DNA from: Dactylorhiza incarnata
Lineage: Eukaryota; Streptophyta; Magnoliopsida; Asparagales; Orchidaceae
Reading direction: 5' to 3'
Assembly: GCA_033032865.1 (NCBI GenBank)
Contig: JAWHQI010000061.1
Coordinates: forward strand, 558,001 to 622,000
DNA: 64,000 nt
Position numbers and translations under genes: made by a program. Below the pieces are notes generated by a model, which was not told where the DNA came from, did no database searches, and saw only the letters and a list, made by a program, of their open reading frames with translations. Positions 34,975-43,970 of this stretch are shown here, in pieces; positions within the stretch are counted from its first letter, which is position 1; each line of letters opens with the position of its first letter.

Positions 34975-37900
34975 CAAGCTTGCAGATGTCGGATGTCGGA
35001 CTCATGTCGGTTTGTGTTTTTTTATGTCGGATGTCGGATTGTGGGGGATATATCGGGGACATTTCAAAATATCGGATTATAATATTATATATATATATTA
35101 TATATCATGATATTTTTTTAATTTGATGGTAATTATTTTATTTAATGAAGTATACTACTAACAAGTGTTTAATCAATTTGTAATAAATAAGAAATGTTGC
35201 ATACTTTCAATCAAGTAATAGTATAATACAACATCACAAAATCATATTAAAGTATTAAACATTTAAATTAGAAAGTATAATCGTACCTCAGCTTATTACC
35301 AAAATTTTAATGCTCCACAAAAGTTGCTACTCTTATATAAATGTACAATATTTTTTCCTGAAATTAATCAACGAATATTTGAGTAAGAACTAAGAACTAT
35401 ATTAAAGAATAAAGAGTAATGAATATGATGAAAAGAATTAACTTAATTCAACTCACTTAAATAACATCATGATTCTTCATCAGTTGGGTAGTCATCGGAA
35501 GTGTAAAACACTAGTGCATCATCAGCAATGTCCTCCTCAGAATTCTCATCCACATCCCTCTCTGACATATGTCGTTTTCCTTTCACTTTTGTCGTATGTC
35601 TATTTTAAAACCGGCCTTGCACTTCTCCTACAACTCACATCAGCATCAACCATGTCACCAATCTGAGTCCAAGTCAATCCTTCTTCAGGAAACACTTCGT
35701 CATCATCATCATCTTCAGCACCAGCAACAGGGCCCGCTAACCACTCAATAACTTTTCCTTCATCAATACTCTTTGCAGACAATGGATCTCGAGATGGATC
35801 GGAATATTTAGACTTCAGCTTAGAATTGAATTTTACAAATACAAGATCATTCAATCTTTTGCTTTCTAGTCTATTCCTCTTCTTCGAATGAATCTGAATA
35901 TGATATAAACATTAAAAATTGTTAAACTTAAAATATAATTGTAATATCATTTTAAAATATATATGTACAAGTAAATTACCATCTCAAAAGTGCTCCAATT
36001 TCGTTCGCAACCGGAGGAACTAGTTGTCAAATTCAAGATTATCATAGCCATTTTTCTCAAATTTGGAGTTTCCATTGCATAGAACTTCCACCAATGAGCT
36101 TATTAAAAAAAATAACAAATTATTAGTAGTTCAGTAAAAAAATAGTCCAATAATTGTTTGGTGAAAATATACCTGGATTAAACCCTGGCAGTTCTCTTTG
36201 CCTCTTAGCTATGTCCCGGGAAAATGCTCCTTGCTCTAGCTGATAAACCTCAACCTCAGCAGTAATGGCATCTTGCATAGAAATGTCATGAGAGTACATT
36301 CTAGTGAGGCAGTCAATAAACCCACCCATGAACTTTGGGTCTTCATCTATCGCTTCCCTATTTGGGAAGTAGAAGAAGGGATTCAGTAAATAGCCTGTTA
36401 GATGTAGAGGATTGCTCATCTTACTCTCTACTCTTCTATCTATCAACTTCCATACGGGAAGATATTTACTCTCCTTAAAATCAAGAGCAGCAGCAACCTC
36501 CTCTCTAGCCTTCTTCATATCACCATACAACCAACCCATTGAAGGTGCGTCCCCATCAGCTCTTCTGAGGACTTTTACCAATGGGGCAAATACAAGAATA
36601 GCAAGCTCAACATTTACCCAAAAGGTCCCACCCAAAACTGTAGCTGTAGCCTACAACTCGAGAGGATAGATAGATGATAAGTAACAGAATAATTATATAA
36701 TTATATTCATAGATCAATAGGTAATATAGTACTAAGATACCTGTTTGCCCGCCTCACTACCGGATAATTTGGTAGCATCCCACCTTTGTTGATGTAAACA
36801 TCTCCCGCAACTGCCTCTTTTTCTCATGGATGCTTTGTAATGAAAGAAATGTTGTAGCAAATCTGGTCACTCCGGGGCGCACAAGATCATGGGACTCCAA
36901 GTCTTTCGTTGTCTCCCTAAACATATCAAGGGAGATAGTATGACCATATATAAACACTGTCAATTGACGTCCCATTGCAATTGCATTTTTGATTTGCTTT
37001 AATCTAGAAATGTCCTGGAGAAGTAAATTGATTGTGTGTGCAGCGCATGGAGTCCAAAAGATTCGTGGCCTCTTCAAAGCCATCAACCTTGATGCCGCCA
37101 TGTTATTGGATGCATTGTCTGTCACCACCTGTATTATATTCCCCTCTCTTGGGCCATCTGAGCTAGCAATCGCCTCATCCACAAAATCAAAAATAAATTT
37201 CCCATCATGTGTGGATGCGGACACATTCTTGGATAGCCAAAATGCCACCCCAGCAATAGTGTGCACCATTATGTTCATGATGCTTCTCCCCTTTCTATCT
37301 GTCCACGCATCTATAAGAATACTGCAACCATGCACCCTACATGTTTAAGTGAATGTACTTAGCATCTCAATCGTCCGTTCAACCTCCATCTTCAAGAATT
37401 TCTCCCTCATCTCATATGGGGTTGGCCCCTTCATCCCTGGTCCACATTGCCCAACTGCGTGCAAGGCTATTTGGAAGGATATAGCATATAAGGCATTGAA
37501 AGGAATGCCTGTTTTGTATGCCCACCTAGCAATAAACAAGCATGCATCATCTCTAGCTTTTTTTTATACTTGCTATCAATTGTGGTTTGTACCACTTTGC
37601 TGCTCTCGGCGGGTTGAGTTTGGACAAATTGATCCATCGGTCCTTTAGTACCAACCCCTGCATAAAGACTCCTTTGCATGGCTACTTCTTTCTCACTATC
37701 CCCTCCTCCAACAACTACATCTTCCAATGATGTTTGCAACCTTTCAGTCTTAAACTTTTTGGTGGCTTGTGCTGAGTTTAAATAACCATCAACCTTCTCT
37801 TTAACAACAGATGGTACCATCAGACATGCCTTAACGTTGCCCCTTATCCCCGCCAAATGATGCTTCAATCGTGTAATACCAACATTCACAATTTGTTTGC

Positions 37901-38891
37901 AATATATGCATCGTATCCGATTGGTGTCATTTGCAGTCATCTTCTCACCAAATGCCCAACACGGATCTCGACCTACTGTAGAGGAAGAAGTGTTGGGAAT
38001 CTTGCTCGAACCTTCTGATGAATTCATACTACAGCATAACAAGCAAAGAAGAAGAAGTAGCACAGCATTTCAAAAATTAGCTAATTAGCACAGCATAACA
38101 GAAAAGAAGAAGAAGTAGCACAGCATAATGGCAAAGCATAACAGCAAAGAGGAAGCAGCACAACATAACAAGCAAAGCATAACAACAAAGAAGAAGTAGC
38201 ACTAACAGAGAAGAAGCGGGACAGCAGCAGCAGCAACAGAAGCAGGACAACAGCAGCATCAGAATCAGAGCTGGAGAGAGCTGGAGAAATCCGAGAATCA
38301 GAGCTGGATTGAATCAGAGCTGGAGAAATCCTGGAGAAGAAGAAAATCCTGGAGAATCACAAAAATCAGAGCCGGAGAAGAGAAATCGGAAGAAGAAGAA
38401 GAAGAAGAAGAAGGAGAAGAGAAGAAGAAGAAGAAGAAGGAGAAGAGAAATCAGAAGAAGAGCAATCAGCAGTAATTTTCTGGAGAATCAGGAAAATCAA
38501 AGAAGAAGAAGAAGAAGCTTACGATCGGGAGAAGGATCGATCGAGCGGAGAAGGATCGATCGAGCAACCAGCAGAAGGATCGATCGAGCAGCCAGCAGCA
38601 AGGGATCGAGCAGCCAGTAGCAAGGGATCGAGCGAGCACCGGCAAAGAACAGCGGGATCGAGGGCAGCGGGAGAGAGGGATTTTAGGTTTTACGGGGGTT
38701 TTAGACGTCTTTTGGGGGTGCTAATAGCCTAAACGCCATAAGCTGCCGTAAAGCCGCCATAATCCGACATGTCAGGCCGACATGTCCGACATGTCGGCCG
38801 CCATACTGGAAAATGCCATTTTTCTCATTTGTGTCGCTAACGTTGCGATTTCCCCTCAAAAATGACATGTCGGCCGACATCTACAAGCATG
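34975..38891 (-). mobile_element. hAT transposon, 3917 bp
   Basis: The left end CAAGCTTGCAGATGTCGG and the reversed right end CATGCTTGTAGATGTCGG are terminal inverted repeats, flanked by an 8-bp duplication. Subterminal regions are full of GATGTCGG/CCGACATGTCGG motifs (34980-35070 and 38750-38890), typical transposase-binding repeats. A transposase gene lies inside on the minus strand. It is inserted in palindrome unit 1. Confidence 0.93.
35597..38063 (-). pseudogene. hAT transposase (BED zinc finger, DUF659, hAT dimerisation), frameshifted
   Basis: Exon order on the minus strand: a BED-type finger at ~37990-37830 (RCIYCKQIVNVGITRLKHHL then ...AC); a DUF659 region at 37539-36760 (CSILIDAWTDRKGRS, VVTDNASNNMAA, FWTPCAAHTINLLLQDI); an exon at 36635-36170 (WVNVELAILVFAPLVKVLR...RQRELPGFNPG); an exon at ~36100-35980 with the hATC signature (ETPNLRKMAMIILNLTTSSS, CERNWSTFE); and a last exon from ~35895 with an acidic tail, ending near 35597. 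Damage: a frameshift near 37545, a TAA at 37345-37347, and an extra G near 36781. So it is probably inactive, but recently so, as the motifs are intact. Confidence 0.9.
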
Positions 38892-39008
38892 CTCCCACGT
38901 AAGACGACGAGAAGTTGGTGGCGTCGCCGCCTTGGAAATGAGCAGCTCGAACAATTTCTGGAGCTTTCGCTGGAGCGGCGGCGCAAGGGGAGCGGCGGAG
39001 CGAAGCAT
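38892..39008 (-). pseudogene. Copy A of the small coiled-coil ORF, 5' part
   Basis: The start ATG at 39008-39006 sits in the same context as copies B and D (a TTTTAGGT stretch before ATGCTTCGCTCC). The N-terminal ~37 codons are followed directly by the hAT. The remainder is at 34709-34974. Confidence 0.78.
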
Positions 39009-39093
39009 ACCTAAAAGAGGAGAAAAGTCAGAAGAGAGAGAGAGACCAAAATATTATTTAATTAAAACTTTGCTAACCAAGATTAGCTAATCA

Positions 39094-39102
39094 TATTTAT
39101 AG
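39094..39102 (-). promoter_or_regulatory. TATA box for copy A
   Basis: Minus-strand CTATAAATA, about 90 bases upstream of the ATG of copy A. Its mirror image serves copy B at 39256, so the palindrome centre resembles a bidirectional promoter. Confidence 0.5.
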
Positions 39103-39255
39103 TCAAAATATATGACCGTTACATCTAAAGTAACAATAAGTAATTAAATAATTACCTAATAGCACAATGTGTTTACTGTTACAATGTGCAATTAGGTCAT
39201 TGTTTAATTATTCATTGTAACTTTAGATGTAACAGTCATATATTTTGAAATAAGG

Positions 39256-39264
39256 CTATAAATA
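39256..39264 (+). promoter_or_regulatory. TATA box for copy B
   Basis: CTATAAATA, 86 bases upstream of the ATG at 39350. Same placement as before copy D (41133). Confidence 0.5.
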
Positions 39265-39349
39265 TAATTAGCTAATCTTGATTAGCAAGGTTTTAATTAA
39301 ATAGTATTTTGGTCTCTCTCTGTCTTCTGACTTTTCTCCTCTTTTAGGT

Positions 39350-39721
39350 ATGCTTCGCTCCGCCGCTCACCTTGCGCCGCCGCTCCAGCGAAAGCTCCAG
39401 AAATTGTTCGAGCTGCTCATTTCCAAGGCGGCGGCGCCACCAACTTGTCGTCTCACGTGGGAGGCAAGGTTAAAGAAGATTTTTGTACGGAAGAAGACTT
39501 CAAAATTTCATGAAATGGAAGAAAGGATGAACAATTTTGAGGAGGCCTGGGAAAGAATGGAGATATTATTGAGTTCTGCAGTGGAGAAAGTTGCAACACT
39601 AAAAAATCTTAGGGAGGAGAACATGAATTTGGCTAGGGAAGTAAAGAGAGCCAAACTGATTAACTGGATTATGGCTGCAGTTATTGTGGCTCTCCGGGTA
39701 GCTTATGTTGCTAATACATAA
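39350..39721 (+). CDS. Copy B: 123-residue coiled-coil, tail-anchored protein of unknown function
   Basis: An intact frame from ATG to TAA. Residues ~1-45 are basic and Ala/Leu-rich (start MLRSAAHLAPPLQ). Residues ~50-98 form a heptad-like charged helix (FHEMEERMNNFEEAWERMEI ... LREENMNLAREVK). Residues ~101-119 are hydrophobic (INWIMAAVIVALRVAYVAN), a likely C-terminal membrane anchor. The last part resembles the coiled-coil/TM tails seen on some plant transposon-linked GRF zinc-finger proteins, but no zinc finger is present here, so I claim no family. It lies head to head with copy A, 341 bases between start codons. Confidence 0.62.
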   Translation: MLRSAAHLAPPLQRKLQKLFELLISKAAAPPTCRLTWEARLKKIFVRKKTSKFHEMEERMNNFEEAWERMEILLSSAVEKVATLKNLREENMNLAREVKRAKLINWIMAAVIVALRVAYVANT

Positions 39722-40200
39722 AAAAAAATTCTCTTTTAATTTTTTCATTTACCTTCTAACAATTAACTCCTTGTTTTTTGTACAAACATTTGTTTCTAGA
39801 GATTAATAAGTCTTGGGTTTTCAAACCATCATTTCTGTACAAAGATAAAAAAGAAAACTAGTTTTAAATATAAAAGTAGATAAAGTTCCTTGGGTGAAGA
39901 TCAGTCATTCACGAACGACGGCTCATAACCACTGCGTTCATGACAACCATCACCACGCCAAAGTCATGTTTAGTGATTTCTGAAATGTTCCAAAATTAGG
40001 TAATTTTGGCCTTAGGTAATAACCAAAGATTTGAGTGCACTTGGACGATATGGCCAAAACGGTCTTCCCAACACGATGGTCATGAAGAGTTCTAAGCTAT
40101 ATTATTCACTCAATTATTGCAAACATGATTACAGCAATCATGTCAAGATATCATAGGTTCATAATGCATGCATTTAGAAGTACTTGGACTAGAATGTACA

Positions 40201-40236
<36 letters not shown>

Positions 40237-40420
40237 CGCATGTGTTCGCTGACTTTATCTACTTTTATTTTTAAAACTAGTTTTCTTTTTTAATGGCAGT
40301 TATATTCATGGTCATGCCAAACATACATTTGATGATGGCGGTGTTTAAGCAATGTTAAAAGCATACATATTTTTGCTACGTTCTTTGTACAGAAATGATG
40401 GTTTGAAAACTCAAGACTTA

Positions 40421-40879
40421 TTAATCTCTAGAAACAAATGTTTGTACAAAAAACAAGGAGTTAATTGATAGAAGGTAAGTGAAAAAATCAAAAGAGAATT
40501 TTTTGTATGCATTAGCAACACAAACTACCCCGAGAGCCACAATGACTGCAACCATAATCCCGTTAATCCGTTTGACTTTCCTTACTTCCCTGAACAAATT
40601 CATGTTCTCCTCCCTAAGATTTTTCAGTGTTGCAACTTCCTCCACTGTAGAACTCAATAATATCTCCATTCTTTCCTAGGCCTCCTCAAAATTGTTGATC
40701 CTTACTTCCATTTCATGAAATTTTGAAGTCTTCTCCCGTACAAAAATCTTCTTTAACCTTGCCTCCCACGTGAGACGACGAGAAGTTGGTGGCGCCGCCG
40801 CCTTGGAAATGAGCAGCTCGAACAATTTCTGAAGATTTCGCTGGAGCGGCGGCGCAAGTGGAGCGGCGGAATGAAGCAA
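40421..40879 (-). pseudogene. Copy C of the small coiled-coil ORF
   Basis: The start ATG is changed to TTG (40879-40877). The frame runs to NNFEEA and meets TAG at 40678-40676, exactly where copies B and D have TGG. After it the coiled coil and hydrophobic tail continue (EENMNLFREV...INGIMVAVIVALGVVCVAN), but the normal stop is lost, extending the frame to 40421. Confidence 0.8.
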
Positions 40880-40963
40880 ACCTAAAGAGGAGAAAACTCA
40901 GAAGACAGGGAGAGACCAAAATATTATTTAATTAAAAGCTTGCTAATCAAGATTAGTTAATCA

Positions 40964-40972
40964 TATTTATAG
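40964..40972 (-). promoter_or_regulatory. TATA box for copy C
   Basis: Minus-strand CTATAAATA, the mirror of the box before copy D. Confidence 0.45.
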
Positions 40973-41132
40973 TTTTATTTCAAAATATATGACCGTTACA
41001 TCTAAAGTAACAATAAGTAATTAAATAATTACCTAATAGCACAATGTGTTTACTGTTACAATGTGCAATTAGGTCATTGTTTAATTATTCATTGTAACTT
41101 TAGATGTAACGGTCATATATTTTGAAATAAGG

Positions 41133-41141
41133 CTATAAATA
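41133..41141 (+). promoter_or_regulatory. TATA box for copy D
   Basis: CTATAAATA, 85 bases upstream of the ATG at 41226. Confidence 0.5.
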
Positions 41142-41225
41142 ATATTAGCTAATCTTGATTACAAGGTTTTAATTAAATAGTATTTTGGTCTCTCTCTGTC
41201 TTCTGACTTTTCTCCTCTTTTAGGT

Positions 41226-41597
41226 ATGCTTCGCTCCACTGCTCGCCTTGCGCCGCCGCTCCAGCAAAAGCACCAGAAATTGTTCGAGCTGCTCATTTCC
41301 AAAGAGGCGGCGCCACCAACTTGTCGTCTCACGTGGGAGGCAAGATTAAAGAAGATTTTTGTACGGGAGAAGACTTCAAAATTTCATGAAATGGAAGAAA
41401 GGATGAACAATTTTGAGGAGGCCTGGGAAAGAATGGAGATATTATTGAGTTCTGCAGTAGAGAAAGTTGCAACACTGAAAAATCTTAGGGAGAAGAACAT
41501 GAATTTGGCTAGGGAAGTAAAGAGAGCCAAACTGATTAACTGGATTATGGCTGCAGTTATTGTGACTCTCGTGGTAGTTTGTGTTGCTAATACATAA
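41226..41597 (+). CDS. Copy D: 123-residue coiled-coil, tail-anchored protein of unknown function
   Basis: An intact frame, the same length as copy B and aligned with it without gaps. Differences are scattered substitutions (e.g. AAHLA to TARLA, KLQK to KHQK, LRVAYV to VVVCVV). Charged heptad region ~50-98, hydrophobic tail ~101-119. It is head to head with copy C (346 bases between starts). Preservation of frame in both plus-strand copies suggests either recent duplication or constraint. I cannot separate these by eye. Confidence 0.62.
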   Translation: MLRSTARLAPPLQQKHQKLFELLISKEAAPPTCRLTWEARLKKIFVREKTSKFHEMEERMNNFEEAWERMEILLSSAVEKVATLKNLREKNMNLAREVKRAKLINWIMAAVIVTLVVVCVANT

Positions 41598-42207
41598 AAA
41601 AATTCTCTTTTGATTTTTTCACTTACCTTCTAACAATTAACTCCTTGTTTTTTGTACAAACATTTGTTTCTAGAGATTAATAAGTCTTGGGTTTTCAAAC
41701 CATCATTTCTGTACAAATTTGTTTCAAACGTAGCAAAAATAGTATGTTTTTAACATTGCTTAAACACCGTCATCATAAAATGTATGTTTGGCATGACATG
41801 ATGACAATGAATATAACCGCCACCATAAAAGAAAACTAGTTTTAAACATAAAAGTAGATAAAGTTCCTTGGGTGAAGATCAGTCATTCACGAACGACGGC
41901 TCATAACCACTGCGTTCATGACAGCCAACACCACGACAAAGTCATGTTTAGTGATTTCTGAAATGTTCCAAAATTAGGTAATTTTGGCCTTAGGTAATAA
42001 CCAAAGATTTGAGTGCACTTGGACGATATGGCCAAAACGGTCTTCCTTACACGATGGTCATGAAGAGTTCTAAGCTATATTATTCACTCAATTATTGCAA
42101 ACATGATTACAGCAATCATGTCGAGATATCATAGGTTCATAATGCATGCATTTAGAAGTACTTGGACTAGAATGTATATATATATATATATATATGTTCG
42201 TCTGTGT

Positions 42208-42965
42208 GCTTTAGAAGTGTCTTCTTCTTTGCGGCGACCTCCCTCGTCAAAGGTCAAAAGGTCAGCACAGAAACCAGCAGTCCAAGACAGCAGAAAAAGG
42301 CCTGGGCGAGTATGGGCCTAATACTCGTCAGGTAGGCGACCATGGCTTAGATACTCGCCGCAGAGTTCGTCGAACGCAGCGCCCTCAGAGTTCGTCGAAC
42401 GCAGCGCCTTCAGAGTTCATCGAACGTAGCGCCTCAAGAGTTCGTCGAACGCAGTCTCAGGAATTTGTCGAACGCAGGAACAGTAGAAGACATGGGCGAG
42501 TATTGGCCCGGCATGTGCGAGCAGCACCCAATACTCGCCAGATGGGCGACTATTGGCAAAATACTCGCCAAGTATCCCATAGTCGCCGGGTTGGGGGCTG
42601 GGCTATAAAAAGCCCCCTACCCTTTGGTTTTCCTATAAATAAGACCCCAGGGGTACTTGGATTAGCACCTGGACTTGAGCTTTTGGATCCCGATTTCCGA
42701 ATTCTCGAGCCCGTCACCCTTGCTTCCTAGCCAAGTCGGTGCCTTCCCCGTACCCTGCTCGGCCACTTTTGGTTTTGGAGGGGAAGTCTCTTCTGAGCTT
42801 CTGGGTACGTGGTGGGACCTCCCTGCCGCAGCGCCTGGGGTCCTGTTTGTTGCTCTTCTAGCTTCTTCGTCGTTGCCAGCCAAGTCATCTCGTTGGACTG
42901 CTGGGCGAGTAGCCTCCGGCTGCATCGGTCCGAATCTTGAGGTCAGGATTTTTCTGGCGTCAACA
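42208..42965 (+). repeat. 5' LTR of element 2 (5' end altered)
   Basis: From ~42246 it aligns with 52790-53515. The first ~40 bases (GTGCTTTAGAAGTG...) do not match the 3' LTR start and may be filler. It contains five ~24-bp repeats of CAGAGTTCGTCGAACGCAGC (42360-42475), a CTATAAATA box at 42633-42641, and ends ...GGCGTCAACA. Confidence 0.85.
42633..42641 (+). promoter_or_regulatory. TATA box in the 5' LTR of element 2
   Basis: CTATAAATA followed by AGACCCCAGGGG. Same setting as in elements 1 and 3 and in the 3' LTR (53183-53191). Confidence 0.65.
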
Positions 42966-42985
42966 CTTTGGTGCGGTGAGCGTGG
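42966..42985 (+). promoter_or_regulatory. Primer-binding site of element 2
   Basis: CTTTGGTGCGGTGAGCGTGG lies directly after the LTR end CAACA. It is the same as in element 1. Confidence 0.7.
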
Positions 42986-43023
42986 ATCGTAGTCAGAGGA
43001 AGAAAGTCCGCAAGGAGGGCGAG

Positions 43024-43970
43024 ATGGTCACAGTCGGCGACCATGAGGAGGCAGTCGGCAACTCGGCCGGAGGTGGCGAGTTTGTGACAGTGGCCGTTTT
43101 CGAAGAGTTCGCGCGTCGTTTGGAAGGGACCGTGCGAGCAGCGCTTCAGCCTCGCGCGGAGGGCACGGCGACCTCGCCCCATCGCCCGGTTCTGACCGAG
43201 GGAGGTAGTCCCCCTCAGCGAGCAGGAAAGGCGCATCCTGCAGCTAGCCTTGACGTTCGGCATAGAGCAAGGCATCTTCAAGTTGGAGCTCGGCAGGAAT
43301 CCTCCCTATTCCTACGACAACCTCATTCAGAGGGCCAACAAGTTCGTCCAGGGGGAGGCTTCCAACCGCGACTTCTTGGCCAGGCTTGCTCAGCTGACCG
43401 GAGAAGGGGTAGAGGAGAGGGACATGATCCCTGAGAAGAGGAAGAGGGAAGAGCCCCGGAGGGCGGAAAGAAAGAAGTCGGAGCGGCACGAAGAAAGGAG
43501 AAGAGAGGAGAAGAGAAGGGAGGAGCCCCGGAAGGAGGAGCCAAGGAGGAACGATGAGAGGAGACTCATCGTGGCTCCGGAGCGTCAGGAGGAGGAAAGA
43601 CGCTTCCAGGTCCCCGTCAACCGGCCACCTTGGAGGCCGGCTGGACGGTTTCAGCAGCAGGATCGGAGGGGGAGATCACCAGAGAGAAGACCCTTCCACC
43701 AGCCAGGAAGGCGTCAGGAGAGGAGGAGAGATGAAGCAATGGCGATTGGCAGGCGGGGCTGTCGTCAAGGAAAGAAGAAGCAGCGTCGGAGGAGGCAGCA
43801 GGTGGAAGAGGTCCCGCTCTACTGTGATTTACATCAGGTAGGGGGGCACGGGACAATGGCTTGCCCAGACTTTTGGGAAGCCAGAAGGAGGTTAGCAACA
43901 GGAGAAGGCCGTCCGGGAGGAATCTGGATCGAGCCTTTGGTTGCATGTCATCGCCTCAACTTGGATCCCG
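43024..43970 (+). pseudogene. Element 2 gag, capsid core deleted
   Basis: The N-terminus (ATG 43024; VAVFEEFARRLEGTVRAAL) is followed near 43205 by a shift into the frame LALTFGIEQGIFKLELGRNP. This corresponds to the region after the capsid helices in element 1, so about 170 residues of capsid are missing. Then come a very Arg/Glu-rich stretch (43430-43780) and a knuckle (CDLHQVGGHGTMAC, 43823-43864). The sequence then joins directly to CHRLNLDP, which in element 1 lies after the protease, so the protease is deleted in frame. Confidence 0.8.

Larger units (their letters stand above)
34455..39885. repeat. Palindrome of unit 1 (left arm split by a hAT)
   Basis: The left arm (34455-34974 plus 38892-39160) and right arm (~39200-39885) are inverted copies with the centre near 39180. 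Each arm carries one copy of the same small gene, pointing outward from the centre. The right arm lacks about 150 bases (the CATGCCAAACATAC block) that the left arm keeps. Confidence 0.82.
40234..42195. repeat. Palindromic unit 2 (complete)
   Basis: The palindrome spans 40252-41864, centre near 41058, arms of about 805 bases with few mismatches. The arms begin ACTTTATCTACTTTTA and mirror each other through the AAACTAGTTTT block, a CATGCCAAACATAC block, a small gene, and the CTAAAGTAACAATAAGTAATT core. A 330-bp unique tail follows (41865-42195). Confidence 0.85.
34437..42207. repeat. Tandem array of ~1.9-kb palindromic units (units 1, 2 and the start of 3)
   Basis: Unit 1 (34437-40233, interrupted by a 3.9-kb hAT) and unit 2 (40234-42195) are direct repeats. 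Each begins with an (AT)n microsatellite and GTTCGCMTGTGYTCGCTGAC, contains a long palindrome, and ends with the same ~330-bp tail (CTTGGGTGAAGATCAGTCAT...GACTAGAATGTA). Unit 3 starts at ~42196 (GTTCGTCTGTG) and is broken by element 2, resuming at 53516. Without the hAT, unit 1 is about 1.87 kb and unit 2 about 1.96 kb. Confidence 0.85.
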
